From an uncultured Succinivibrionaceae bacterium (GTDB lineage Bacteria; Pseudomonadota; Gammaproteobacteria; Enterobacterales; Succinivibrionaceae): a DNA stretch of 45,399 bases. The notes under the pieces were generated by a model. The model searched no databases and was not told the origin of the DNA. It worked only from the letters and a program-made list of their open reading frames with translations. Location: positions 1-45,399 of the forward strand of contig CASEBB010000024.1 in assembly GCA_949286015.1 (NCBI GenBank). The letters run 5' to 3'. Shown one piece after another: positions 19,310 to 28,700 of this stretch (its first letter is position 1; each line of letters opens with the position of its first letter). Made by a program: the position numbers and the translations under genes.

Positions 19310-19796
19310 CATTTGCACTTTTTGCATTCTTTGCATTCTTTGCCCACGCCTCTTCTTTGCCCTAAGGCGCCTCCACAGACTTATTCCCCCACACTAAGCC
19401 GCTAATACCCCTTGCCAGCGCTGCCGTCGTCAGCATTTCTTTGCAGCTTTTTTGCAGAACTTTTGCATAACCGCTTGCAAAAAGTTGCATAAACGCTGGT
19501 AAAAAGACGCAAAATCGCGCATTTTTGCACCATTAAAGTGCAAAACATACGCTTTTAATCTCCGCACAACCTCGTCCTAACCCCCTGTAGACAAAAACTG
19601 CAAAGGCCTTATCTATCAGCTTTTTCCCATAGAGACTTCCCCTGAGCTCTATCGCCTTTTGCAGTAGCTTTTGCGCCCGCTGCAAAGCAAAAACGTGATT
19701 AACTCCACGTTTGTGCAGGGGTAGCAATGCAAAATTTTGATGTTGTTCACAAAGTTTTGCATAACTTTTTGCAAAGTTGCTGCAAAAATTACATTA
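19310..19796. promoter_or_regulatory. Dense cluster of TTTGCA / TGCAAA words
   Basis: I count about thirteen TTTGCA or TGCAAA words between 19438 and 19796 and three more at 19312-19340, often as TTTTGCATAAC or CTGCAAAG. Chance would give well under one. Both orientations occur and spacing is irregular. The cluster ends about 330 bp upstream of the sucrose symporter gene. Weaker clusters lie at 13828-14020 and 18050-18330. A DNA-binding protein array or replication-like iterons are possible. I see no DnaA boxes. Confidence 0.4.
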
Positions 19797-20125
19797 TGCC
19801 TGCAACGGAGCAGGCTACATGCTCACCCATGTAGATGTCCCAGCACATATGCATATCTTCCCTTGTTTGCAGCAAACGTTGTACAGCTCACCTTGTTCTA
19901 CGTTGCTGCATGTGCTTTTGGGCACTATCACCTGTTCCCGCGTTTTTGCGGTTGAGGCCCGCAAAGACGCAATCGCAGTCACAGCGCCCTGCAAGGCTTT
20001 CCCCTTGCACGCGTCTGGTGTTTTTGAGGCAAAGCCAGTGGCTGCGCTCGCAGGTCTCAAGAGCGGATCACGATCTGCTCCCTCTGCTCTTGAGGTCATA
20101 AATACGTGTTTGTTAGAGGTGCGTT

Positions 20126-21412
20126 ATGGATTCCAACACCAATACCGCCGAGAAGAAGTCCGCATTATCCTTCTTCCGGAGAATGGGCAAAGAGTACTAC
20201 CTGCTCTCGGCCATGCTCTTTGTCTTCTTTGTGTCGTGGGCAGGCTGCTTCTCGCTGCTGGCCGCGTGGCTGCAACGCTTCTTTAATCTGTCAGGCTCGC
20301 AAATCGGCTTTGCTTACGGCGTCTTTGCCATTACCGCTTTAATTCTGGCACCTGTGTACGGCATGATTCAGGACAAGTTAGTGCTGCGCCGTCACCTCTT
20401 AGCCTTTATTGGCGTGCTGCTGTGCTTATGCGCCCCATACTACATCTTCGTAGTAGAGCCACTCTTAGGCGTTAGCCCTGTGGTGGGTGGTGTAGCCATC
20501 GGTATATACATGGGCTTTGCTTACAGTGCTGGTATTGGTGCACTGGAGTCCTACACCGAGCGCTTTGGCCGTGTCGCGGGCTTTGAGTTCGGCCATGCCC
20601 GTATGTTTGGCACCTTAGGTTGGGCCGCAACTGTGGCAGTCACGGGTGTGCTCATTAACCTCAACCCTCACTACAACTTCATCATCTCGACCGTCGCCGG
20701 TATCATCTTCCTTGTCTGCTTGTATCTGCTGAACACCTCTGAAGAGTTCTCGCGCAAGATGCTGAAGAGCTACACCGGTGAGGGCCAGCAAAAGGCCTCG
20801 CTGGGGGCTTTAAAAGACATCGTTAAGATGGGTGCCTTCTGGGCCATTATCATCTACGTCTTAGGCTCCAGTATGTACGGTGTGTATGACCAGCAATTCA
20901 TGAACTACTTCATCAGTAAGTTCGCTGATCCTGCTGAGGGCACCACTTTATACGGCTTCTTAAACTCCACTCAGGTGTTTATCGAGGCAGTATGTACCTT
21001 TGCCGCCCCATTCTTAATCAATAAGATCGGCGCCAAGAATGGCTTACTCTTAGCTGGCGCGGTAATGTTTGCCCGTATCGGCTTATCTGGTTTAGTGGAA
21101 AGCCCACTGGCGATTTCGGCAGTGAAGTTACTGCACGGCCCTGAAGTGCCACTGTTAATTGTGTCGTTCTTTAAGTACATCACCACCCGCTTCAATCCTG
21201 CCATGTCCGCAACGATGTACTTAATCGCCTTCCAGATGGTGAGCCAAGTTGTGGCTGCAATCTTAGCCCCAGTGGCAGGCCACTTCTACGACACCATGGG
21301 CTTTGCTGACACCTACCTGATGATGTCTGTCTTTGTGGCTTGCACCACCATTATTTCGGCCTTTACCTTAACGAAGAAGACCCTTGCTGGTACTTCCGAG
21401 GCCAACATCTAA
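20126..21412 (+). CDS. cscB: Oligosaccharide:H+ symporter, LacY/CscB family (probable sucrose permease)
   Basis: 428 aa, twelve membrane helices. It imports a disaccharide with a proton across the inner membrane. It has the family hallmarks GFAYSAGIGALESYTERFGR, EFGHARMFGTLGWA (the loop with the conserved arginine), YDQQFMNYF and LNSTQVFIEA. The latter, and VPLLIVSFFKYIT, agree better with the sucrose/raffinose branch than with LacY. The ATG has AGAGGT 5 nt upstream. The gene is followed on the same strand, 282 bp later, by a GH32 hydrolase with no terminator between, so the pair likely acts together: import, then hydrolysis inside the cell. The symbol reflects that context; another fructoside is possible. 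Confidence 0.9.
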   Translation: MDSNTNTAEKKSALSFFRRMGKEYYLLSAMLFVFFVSWAGCFSLLAAWLQRFFNLSGSQIGFAYGVFAITALILAPVYGMIQDKLVLRRHLLAFIGVLLCLCAPYYIFVVEPLLGVSPVVGGVAIGIYMGFAYSAGIGALESYTERFGRVAGFEFGHARMFGTLGWAATVAVTGVLINLNPHYNFIISTVAGIIFLVCLYLLNTSEEFSRKMLKSYTGEGQQKASLGALKDIVKMGAFWAIIIYVLGSSMYGVYDQQFMNYFISKFADPAEGTTLYGFLNSTQVFIEAVCTFAAPFLINKIGAKNGLLLAGAVMFARIGLSGLVESPLAISAVKLLHGPEVPLLIVSFFKYITTRFNPAMSATMYLIAFQMVSQVVAAILAPVAGHFYDTMGFADTYLMMSVFVACTTIISAFTLTKKTLAGTSEANI

Positions 21413-21661
21413 CTGAACTAACTGAGGTGTAACGCGGTGTTCAAGAGCCACGCGCCACGAGCACCGCTCCCTGACCCTACAGCCGCGAGCGCCACAGCAC
21501 ATCTGCTACCTTATTCTGACGCGCCCGCAGCTGTATGCCTTGTTTCACTTTCACTTTAGGCTACTGAGGATAGAGCCAGTTGCTGCAGCAACATCAATCA
21601 GCTGCTGCTTTAACTGCCGCTGCTACAGCAGCGCTAACAGGCTCTAAGCCTAAAGATTTTC

Positions 21662-21697
21662 GGAGGAAGCTAACTTAGTTAGCTCACACATTACATG
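21662..21697 (+). promoter_or_regulatory. Ribosome binding site separated from the GH32 start by a hairpin
   Basis: GGAGGA (21662-21667) is the only good Shine-Dalgarno before the ATG at 21695, but it is 27 nt away. A perfect hairpin, GCTAAC-TTA-GTTAGC (21669-21683), fills the gap; folding would shorten the effective distance to about 12 nt. No start codon lies at a normal distance from GGAGGA. Translation may therefore depend on this hairpin being folded. Confidence 0.5.
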
Positions 21698-23155
21698 GAT
21701 CAAAAGCGTCATCAAGAGTTAGTCGCCAAGGCTAACAAGTTCGTTGCCGAGCACATGAATGAGGTTGACAAGAAGCTCTACCCTCATTACCACTTAACGC
21801 CACGCATCGGCTGGATTAACGATCCAAACGGCTTCTGCTACGCCTTAGGCAAGTACCACATCTTCTACCAGCACTACCCTTACGACGCCAAGTGGGGCCC
21901 AATGCACTGGGGTCACGCTACCTCCACCGACCTTGTGCACTGGGAGCACCAAGATATCGCCTTAGCCCCATCTGAGGACTACGATCGCGACGGCTGCTTC
22001 TCCGGCTCTGCTATTGAGCACGATGGCAAGCTCTATGTGATCTACACTGGTCACAAGGTCTTAGTCGAGGCCGGTGATGACTCCATCGCTCGTGAAGTGC
22101 AGGCCTTAGCCGTATCTGAGGACGGCATCCACTTTGAGAAGCTGGGTGTGGTCATTGAGCCAGAGGATGAGGGCATCCACCACTTCCGTGATCCAAAGAT
22201 TTGGCGTGATGAGACTGGCCTCTTCCACGTGGTCTTTGGTGCTTGCAACTTAAAGCACGAAGGTGAGATCCGTCAGTACACCAGCAAGGACTTAATGCAC
22301 TGGGAGTTAGTCTCCATCGTGAAGGAGATGGAAGACAACGCCTTTATGTATGAGTGCCCAGACTTCTTTGAGGTCAATGATAACAAGTGGGTCTTAGCGA
22401 CCTCGCCAATGGGTCAAGCTCCAGTGGGCTACACCAGAAATAACACCTCGGTGAACTCATGGCAGGCTGGTACCTTTGATGGTAAAAAGTTCACCCCAGA
22501 GACCAAGCTCTATGAGGTGGATCGCGGTCACGACTTCTATGCGACCCAATCGACTGCTACTCCAGACGGCCGTCGTATTGTGATTGCATGGCAAAACATG
22601 TGGAAGCTGCCATTCTTAACTTATGGCGATCACTGGTGCGGCTGCTTAACCCTGCCACGTGAGATCAGCTATAAGGATGGCCACCTCTACCAAAAGCCAG
22701 TGCGTGAGCTGCAAAGCCTGCGTACCAAGGAGTACAAGGTTAGCGCTGCTAACAGCTGCTTAAAGTCCACGATTAAGACCTTAACGAGCAATGCCGCCAC
22801 TGAGCTTAGCTTCAGCGTCAAGCCAGCTGAGAATGGTGCGGAGCAATACGGTATTGCGATTGGCAACTCGATTCGCTTCTTCTTTGATCGTCAGACCAAG
22901 ACCCTGACCATGTTCCGCTGCGACCTTAACGCCACCTCTTATCGTGCGTTAGAGCTTGATTGGGACAAGGAGCATCAGCTGCAGATCTTCATCGACAACA
23001 GCTCGATTGAGGTCTTCATTGATGGCGGTCATGACACCATGACCACCAACTTCTTTGGCACTGATCACACTGTGACCTTATACGCCACTAATGGCCAGGC
23101 CCAGTTCCATGATCTGACCATCTACGACTTAGAGCGCCCAATGTTTGGCGCTTAA
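21695..23155 (+). CDS. GH32 beta-fructofuranosidase / sucrose(-6-phosphate) hydrolase
   Basis: 486 aa. It cleaves sucrose or short fructans into fructose and an aldose in the cytoplasm; no signal peptide is present. It is a five-bladed propeller enzyme of family GH32 with all three acids visible: WINDPNGF (Asp43, nucleophile), FRDPK (Asp166, transition-state stabiliser) and YECPDFF (Glu220, acid/base). A C-terminal beta-sandwich ends with IFIDNSSIEVFIDGG, the usual closing motif. Length is typical. It is paired with the upstream CscB-like symporter, which delivers unphosphorylated sugar, so free sucrose is the likelier substrate than sucrose-6-phosphate. A strong terminator follows at 23295. 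Confidence 0.94.
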   Translation: MDQKRHQELVAKANKFVAEHMNEVDKKLYPHYHLTPRIGWINDPNGFCYALGKYHIFYQHYPYDAKWGPMHWGHATSTDLVHWEHQDIALAPSEDYDRDGCFSGSAIEHDGKLYVIYTGHKVLVEAGDDSIAREVQALAVSEDGIHFEKLGVVIEPEDEGIHHFRDPKIWRDETGLFHVVFGACNLKHEGEIRQYTSKDLMHWELVSIVKEMEDNAFMYECPDFFEVNDNKWVLATSPMGQAPVGYTRNNTSVNSWQAGTFDGKKFTPETKLYEVDRGHDFYATQSTATPDGRRIVIAWQNMWKLPFLTYGDHWCGCLTLPREISYKDGHLYQKPVRELQSLRTKEYKVSAANSCLKSTIKTLTSNAATELSFSVKPAENGAEQYGIAIGNSIRFFFDRQTKTLTMFRCDLNATSYRALELDWDKEHQLQIFIDNSSIEVFIDGGHDTMTTNFFGTDHTVTLYATNGQAQFHDLTIYDLERPMFGA

Positions 23156-23294
23156 GAGCACCTCTCTTGCTGCGCTTTTCACCACACCGAGGTGTACTCG
23201 GTAGGTTTTAGAGCTCAAGCCTCAGCATCATAATGTGATGCCGTGGCATAAAGTCCCAGAACCAGCCTTAGAGCGCAGCTGGACACTAAAAAGC

Positions 23295-23332
23295 AAAAGC
23301 CCGTAGCATCGCAAGATGTTACGGGCTTTTTT
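23295..23332 (+). terminator. Rho-independent terminator of the sucrose operon
   Basis: AAAAGCCCGTA-GCATC, loop GCAA, GATGT-TACGGGC then TTTTTT. This near-perfect stem has a GNRA-like loop and T run. It lies 140 bp after the GH32 stop codon. The flanking A run would let it also act on the opposing gene at 23484. The rest of 23156-23483 shows only a GCATCA/TGATGC dyad near 23227. Confidence 0.92.
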
Positions 23333-23483
23333 GTTGATAACAGGTGGTGCTGAGCGCAACCACGCTGTAGCTGTAACGAAGAAAAGCTTAACAGCGCCCG
23401 CCCCTGCTCTCGCTACCGTTCTCGCTCTTGACGCGTGCAACACGGCTGCGGGCGGCACGGGCGGCAATGAGACAGAGGCTTGC

Positions 23484-24386
23484 TTAAGCCTTGGATGGAT
23501 TCTTCTCTAATGCACCGATCACGTAGTCGAGCGTGTAGTACTGTTGCGTGTGCAGCACCACTAAGCCGATCTTGTTGTTAAAGGCATTGGCTGGGCAGCT
23601 CATTGGCTCCACAGCTAAGCACTTACGGCCGAGCTTGGCTGGCGTAAACAGCTGCACAAAAGGCACGTTGGTCTTGCAGTACACCTGCAGATCGTCATTT
23701 TCCAGCAACACCGTATTCATGCGCTTCTCTTCGCTGGAAATAAAGCAGTGATCGATCTCAGTGTCACCGATCTTACGGCCATGGGTAAAATCAAAGCCCA
23801 ACGAAGCTGCATCTACCTCTTGATCAGGTACTTTACGCTCGGTGAGCGAGAAGCACTTGGTAAAAGGCATGGTGAGCTTGCAATCATCGATCAGGGCTTG
23901 ATTGCAGGTGATGTATGGATGCATACCCACGCCATAAGGAGCAGGGGTTGGGCCCTCGTTTAAAGCACGGACACTGACTCTTAAGCCCATACCGTTAACG
24001 AGCTCATAACGGGCGGTCATACGAATGAGGAAAGGGTAGCCATAGATTGGGCTGACGTAGGTGCGTAAGGCGACCGAAGATGAGGTCATCTCCAGAATGT
24101 GCCAATCCTTCCACGCCACTAAGCCATGGCTGGCACTCATGGTCGACAACTCAGTAATAGCCAGCTGGTAGTCGTGATCCTCAAAGGAGTACTTGCCGTC
24201 GCTGATACGATTTGGCCATGGCGCTAAGATCTTGCCTTGGTGAGCGACAGGAATCGACTCTGGATCGAAAGGCATGGTAATGTCGCGGCCATGGAAGCGC
24301 AGACCGGCAATAGCACCACCCATGGTCACGATGGTGGCGGTGTAGTCCTCAGAAATGAGGTTAATGGTTTTACCACTGAGATGCAT
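23484..24386 (-). CDS. Aldose 1-epimerase (galactose mutarotase)-like protein
   Basis: 300 aa. It belongs to the mutarotase fold, interconverting alpha and beta anomers of an aldose. Visible are APWPNR (residues 55-60), SHGLVAWKDW (His87), the GMHPY motif (His156, proposed acid) and AVEP (Glu260, proposed base). GGGAG stands 8 nt before the ATG. No signal peptide, so it is cytoplasmic. It is convergent with the sucrose pair and shares its terminator region; it would equilibrate glucose released by the hydrolase, though substrate specificity in this family is loose. It is close to the length of ordinary family members. Confidence 0.9.
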   Translation of the reverse strand: MHLSGKTINLISEDYTATIVTMGGAIAGLRFHGRDITMPFDPESIPVAHQGKILAPWPNRISDGKYSFEDHDYQLAITELSTMSASHGLVAWKDWHILEMTSSSVALRTYVSPIYGYPFLIRMTARYELVNGMGLRVSVRALNEGPTPAPYGVGMHPYITCNQALIDDCKLTMPFTKCFSLTERKVPDQEVDAASLGFDFTHGRKIGDTEIDHCFISSEEKRMNTVLLENDDLQVYCKTNVPFVQLFTPAKLGRKCLAVEPMSCPANAFNNKIGLVVLHTQQYYTLDYVIGALEKNPSKA

Positions 24387-25238
24387 CCCAAGTGCTCCCT
24401 AATTAGCCGCAGGTCACCTATGCGGCCCCTAACTCTTGGTCATCATGACACATGGCTGATGACTCAAACCTGATGAAGATCTAGTAGCAAGAGCTATGCG
24501 TATCAAGGGGAGCAAAATGCCCCGCAGCTCACAAAACCTGACAAAAAAGCCGGAATCACCGCCTCTCCCGCGCCAAGGCAGTTACAGCAAGTTCCTATCT
24601 ATGCTCTATACAAAGGATGGCACTGAGAATGGACTTGAGGGTTCTACCTCTGGACGCTTAAGCTATGGAGGTGCTGACGTTTATGGGCGCCATCTCCGCT
24701 GCGCTGCGCAGTGATGCGTGGCTGCCTGCTCCGTTGACATCTCTCTGTCCTCACCTCGAGATACCCTGCCCCACTAACGCGCTTTGCAACAACCGCAGCA
24801 GCTTACAGTTAGTTGCCCCCAAGCACGCTGTAGGTAACCGTAAAAGCGCCTGACGGCGCCTTATCTCGTAAGTAGCGCCTCTGCCAACACATACTCTCAG
24901 GGTAAAACACCTGATTATAGGCCGTGACCTCCTGTGGGATTTGCTTTTTGGGATGCTCGCAGCACTTTGAGGTAAGGTCAGGTATGGCGCAGCATTTCGC
25001 CCTCTATCCCCTCTCAAGATCAGCTCCCACTCCATGCCACCACCACGCTCTCTGGCAGCCCCTCACTTTGAGATAGCTGCAGAGCTCCATCCCAGCGCAG
25101 CACAACAACGCTAAGAGCAGCACAGGCTCAGACTCAGACTCATGCCAGCATTATCCCCACACTGACTTAGCTCCTTGAGAGCCTTTAGCGGCATTACGGC
25201 ACTACACCGTCCTTGTCTATCCCTATGACCTAACAATG
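24387..25238. other. Intergenic region without a recognised gene
   Basis: About 0.85 kb between the epimerase start and the terminator of the WYL regulator. I see no gene. CCTCACCTCGAGATACCC at 24750 recalls the core of the dispersed repeat, but its ends are absent, so I do not count it as a copy. Confidence 0.5.
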
Positions 25239-25273
25239 AAAAAGCCCCATGCAACCTCAGGTCACAAGAGGCT
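25239..25273 (-). terminator. Rho-independent terminator of the WYL regulator gene
   Basis: Read on the minus strand: AGCCTC, a partly paired loop containing ACCTGAGGT, then GGGGCT followed by TTTTTC. The stem has one mismatch and one G-T pair. It lies about 85 bp beyond the stop codon at 25359. Confidence 0.7.
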
Positions 25274-25358
25274 CAAGAACGTAAAGCACAATGGCGCCGC
25301 AGCTCCCCTCTAACGCCCTCTTACGGGGGTACAGGGTGCTGCTACTAGAAAACCGTGC

Positions 25359-26363
25359 TTAGTGGCCGCCAGCCATACGACGACGCACCTCGTCCTTATT
25401 GTCCAGCACAATCTGGCGACGCTCTGGAGGCAGATAGTCATCCTCCTCAGTCAGACGTAACCAGTTTAAGGTGTAGAACACTAAGGCACGACGGCAGGTG
25501 TAAACCACGGTGCCATTTGGCTCCATACCATAATCGAGCTCAATAGCACGACGCGAACGCTCTGGCAGATCTGGATTGGCTCTTAAGACCAGATCAATGA
25601 GCTCATTCCAATCCACGTCATCATCACCGGTGGTGCCCACCTCGCGGAAGCCATTACCAATTGGATCAGGGAAGCGGTCAGATGGCGCCTTAATCTCTGG
25701 CACAGCACAACGTAAGATACGCGAGAGTACAAAGTCACGGAAGCTGTGATGATCGTAGCAGTACGCACGCACGTGCCAGCGTAAACCATCGTAAGCAAGG
25801 CCATGTGGAGCAATGAGGTGGTCAGTGTTAGCGTTGCTCGTCAGACTCATGTACGAGATGTGCACCGCCATGTTGTTGCGGATGGACTCGAGCAGATTAA
25901 AGAGCACCTCAGCGGAGATGTTGCGGCGTGGTGGAACAAAGGTAGCCACACCCACATTAGGCACAAAACCAAAGTAATTGCGGCTTGGTGGTAAGTCACC
26001 ACGGCATAACGCTAAGAGGTCTGCAAGGTAGCTCGTAGGCGAGCACAGCTGTGGGTACAGAGGCTTAAAGTCAGAAGTGCGAATGTAGTACTTTAAGTGA
26101 CGGTCGTAGGCCAGATTGACGCGAGGTGGCACCGCATCCTGCACCAGCTGGTGGTAACGCGCTAAGTCAAGCGAAGCCTGTGGTACAGAGATACCAAAGA
26201 ACTCCACTAAATCGCGGCGGTTAATACGGCCATCGCAGCTTAAACGGAAGTCAATAAACTCCAGACGTCGCGCCTGATTCCACTTATTGACAATCTTGTT
26301 GTCAGATTGTGCGCCGTCCATTGCGACTGGCAGTGGAGAGCTTTTACTGGCTTTAATTGCCAT
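25359..26363 (-). CDS. BrxR/CapW-like WYL-domain transcriptional regulator
   Basis: 334 aa. The order winged helix-turn-helix, WYL ligand-sensing domain, C-terminal dimerisation domain fits the BrxR/CapW family, repressors that usually sit at the head of phage-defence operons (BREX, CBASS). Seen: RLEFIDFRLSCDGRINRRDL and FFGISVPQASLDLARY at residues 33-70, very typical of this family; VHISYMSLTS and LAYDGLRWHVRAYC in the WYL domain (about 160-205). GAGGTG lies 4 nt before the ATG. No defence effector is recognisable beside it: downstream is the terminator and the epimerase, upstream 1.2 kb of gene-free DNA. It is therefore an orphan, or controls distant genes. Confidence 0.85.
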   Translation of the reverse strand: MAIKASKSSPLPVAMDGAQSDNKIVNKWNQARRLEFIDFRLSCDGRINRRDLVEFFGISVPQASLDLARYHQLVQDAVPPRVNLAYDRHLKYYIRTSDFKPLYPQLCSPTSYLADLLALCRGDLPPSRNYFGFVPNVGVATFVPPRRNISAEVLFNLLESIRNNMAVHISYMSLTSNANTDHLIAPHGLAYDGLRWHVRAYCYDHHSFRDFVLSRILRCAVPEIKAPSDRFPDPIGNGFREVGTTGDDDVDWNELIDLVLRANPDLPERSRRAIELDYGMEPNGTVVYTCRRALVFYTLNWLRLTEEDDYLPPERRQIVLDNKDEVRRRMAGGH

Positions 26364-27511
26364 ACTTCACCTCAAAATCCGTCTATGTTCGGCACCGACA
26401 GCGCAACAGCCACTAGTAAAGCCTAAGCAGCATAGTAGTGGCGGACAATCTGCCCCTCAATCTAGAAGTAGGTTACATTACCGGATGCCTGTAGACCTCT
26501 GCTCTCCTGCTGACCCCACTGACAGAGACAAAAGAGCTTAAGGAACATCAGAGAAACAAAATGCCCGCACTACACAGTGCCAGCTAAGCAAAGCTAAGCG
26601 CAAGCTTACGCTTGCCTGCGCCTGTAGAGCACAGCTAAAGGGTGTGGGTGTAGCTGTTGAGGACATTGTTCCCAAGCACAGGTTATGCGGCCGCAGGCGT
26701 ACCGCAAAAAAGACATACTTTGCAGCACTGCTCAGTGTGGTTTTTCTTTGGAAAGGACACAGCGGCTCTCAACTTACTGCTCAGTATAACACTTTAGTTC
26801 TAGGTTACATACTTTTTAGATGAGCCCTTCAGACCAAGCGCATAAAATCCTAAGAGCCGTTTTTTCCACCAAAAGCGCTTATATATGCGCTTATAGCGCC
26901 CTTTACCGCCAGTTTGCAGCTAAATGCTTCTTCCGCACTATACGTATTTGCGCTGCCGAAAATGAGCGCTAACGCACAGTCTTATACTAATGTTTGGCCC
27001 CTATCGCCTTAAATATACACATAGGCCATGGGGAACCAGTTCTGCTGCCCTAAAGCGGCGGGTTGCTGGGAAAAATCTGGCCTAAAAAGTGATCACACAT
27101 TCCAGCGGTGCAGTGGCGATCATAGATCTATAACAGGTAGAGTCCGATATCTTATGGCCGTAGCTGACTATACTGATGTATTTAGGGAAAGCTTGGGGCA
27201 GAACGGGGTGGCAGTGGTGGAGGTGGTGCGGATCAGTGCAGCCAGAGCACAGGGAGCGCACAGGGCATGACTGCTGGTCCGCAGTACTCAAGCACAGCAG
27301 CGCAAGGAGCCGCAAAGGACGTGCTGGGTAGGACGTGTTAGGGCAGGACAGGACAAAAGGCCACGCTCTGACAGCATCTGTGCGTAGATCAGGGCAGAAG
27401 CAAGTGAGATGTAAGATAGCGCGGTGCCCCCTGTGCACAGCGCAGCTCGGCAAGGTCAGACTACTGCCCCCACTAAAAAGCAGTGACAGCATGGCAGCAC
27501 ATTAGGATGGC
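26364..27511. promoter_or_regulatory. Upstream region of the WYL regulator with a repeated 10-mer
   Basis: No gene is seen. The word TAGGTTACAT occurs at 26469-26478 and again at 26801-26810, both upstream of the BrxR-like gene, so it is a candidate operator. A perfect AAGCGC...GCGCTT dyad around TTATATAT lies at about 26873-26892. A short AAGGCC/GGCCTT hairpin at 27512-27527 sits just past the stop of the ROK gene. Confidence 0.35.
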
Positions 27512-27532
27512 AAGGCCCTTAGGCCTTAGCCC

Positions 27533-28528
27533 TTAGAGGTACTGCAGGCAGAGGATATTCATGCCCGTCACGATGTCATCGCGGATCTTATCGGTGACCT
27601 CGATCTTTGGCATGAGCACGATCTCCGCTTCGTTGCTCAGACGGCGCTTTAAGCGGTCGGCTAAGGCTGGGCCTGACTTTAAGCTCTCGGAGTACACCAC
27701 AATGAGGGCAGGATTGAGCACACAGGTAACCGCCTGTAAGGTGCGCACCGCTAAGTCGTTAGCGGCCTCAGGATCCAGCGGCAGGATGCCAATGTTGTTA
27801 TACATTGGGAAGTGCTTCACCTCACCGGCAAGGCCATCACGCCCGCGAATCAAGGCACCGTTATAGCAAAAGGAGCAAACAGGGGAGCGGCCAGGCACTA
27901 AGGCTAAGCCACAAACGAACTCATACTGCGCGTGACGCTTAAAGGCACCCAGCGTCGCCGCATTGATGTCCGTCTCAAAGAACACCGGCAAATGGAAGCG
28001 GTTTTTCATGTGCTGCGCTAAGCGCTTAGAGAGCGGGTCACGGCGCAGGGCCGAAGCCATACGACCACCAATGGTATCTGAGGGCATGGAGATACCAATC
28101 ATGGCGATCTTTGGGTAGCGCTCGATGTAGTTTTCAATGGCTACCTTAAACTCGTCGGTGTGCACGCTTTGTAAGAGCTCCTCACGGCGCTCAATGCACT
28201 CACCAAAGAGGTCGTGGATGGAGTAACCAGCGTAATCATGGCCACTGCGCTTATAGCAGGAGATGATCAGCACCAGCTTATAGGCAGCGTTAAAGTGGTA
28301 GGTAGTGGCAGGACGGCCCTTTAAGTTTTTGGTGCGGTTACCCTCTTTTACTTGGCCAGAGAGCACAAGGTTAGTGAGGAGCTTGTTAATGGTCACTACC
28401 GACAGGCCAGTCAATTCATTGAGGCGCGTAGCGGTAGCGACTTGCTCCTTATGCAGGGTACGCAAGACGATAGCCTTATTGCGCTCACGGATATCGTGGC
28501 TCATTAATAATTGCTTCAGCTCTTCCAT
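27533..28528 (-). CDS. ROK-family transcriptional regulator (NagC/XylR type)
   Basis: 331 aa. An N-terminal winged helix (about residues 10-75: VLRTLHKEQVATATRLNELT, GLSVVTINKLLTNLVLSG) is followed by a ROK domain with GISMPSDTIGG and FFETDINAATLGAFKR, the sugar-kinase-like substrate region. The ATP-binding signature at the start of the ROK domain is poor, and the usual CxCGxxGCxE zinc motif is missing, so it is a regulator rather than a kinase and a diverged one. GGAG stands 5 nt before the ATG. It probably senses a sugar or sugar phosphate. Its targets are not adjacent; the gene stands alone. Confidence 0.88.
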   Translation of the reverse strand: MEELKQLLMSHDIRERNKAIVLRTLHKEQVATATRLNELTGLSVVTINKLLTNLVLSGQVKEGNRTKNLKGRPATTYHFNAAYKLVLIISCYKRSGHDYAGYSIHDLFGECIERREELLQSVHTDEFKVAIENYIERYPKIAMIGISMPSDTIGGRMASALRRDPLSKRLAQHMKNRFHLPVFFETDINAATLGAFKRHAQYEFVCGLALVPGRSPVCSFCYNGALIRGRDGLAGEVKHFPMYNNIGILPLDPEAANDLAVRTLQAVTCVLNPALIVVYSESLKSGPALADRLKRRLSNEAEIVLMPKIEVTDKIRDDIVTGMNILCLQYL

Positions 28529-28536
28529 TGCAGCTC

Positions 28537-28547
28537 CACATAATGTG
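28537..28547. promoter_or_regulatory. Palindrome CACATAATGTG next to the ROK start
   Basis: An 11-bp palindrome (CACAT-A-ATGTG) lies 8 bp upstream of the ROK gene's start, immediately before its ribosome binding site. This position would suit autoregulation. That is inference from placement and symmetry only. Confidence 0.35.
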
Positions 28548-28700
28548 ATGTGCGGCGGCCATAGGCACCATGGACAAGCCCATAGTGCTGCTCGTAGCAG
28601 AATAGTATAGCTGAGGCCTTAGCAAAAAGCTGCTATGTAAGGCAAACGACAAGAAGTACGGCTGCCCCTATCGATGCTGTAGCACTAAGCTCCAGTGAGC

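Larger units (their letters stand above)
16875..20125. other. 3.2-kb gene-poor region upstream of the sucrose genes
   Basis: No convincing coding sequence. A 164-codon minus-strand frame at 17020-17514 is created partly by the CACGC repeat and lacks normal composition. Features listed separately are the CACGC repeat (17211-17248), a strong stem-loop (18571-18607) and the TGCAAA word cluster (19310-19796). A CCAGCT-ATCA-AGCTGG hairpin lies at about 18355-18371, and a GTG triplet tract near 18640. Confidence 0.55.

Noticed and set aside
20126..24386. PTS-based sucrose pathway
   Set aside because: No PTS transporter is present; the adjacent carrier is a proton symporter of the LacY/CscB type.
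24745..24770. Seventh copy of the dispersed repeat (CCTCACCTCGAGATA)
   Set aside because: Only the core word is shared; neither terminal repeat is present.
27533..28528. ROK sugar kinase
   Set aside because: It has an N-terminal DNA-binding domain and lacks a good ATP-binding signature and the zinc motif, so it is a regulator.
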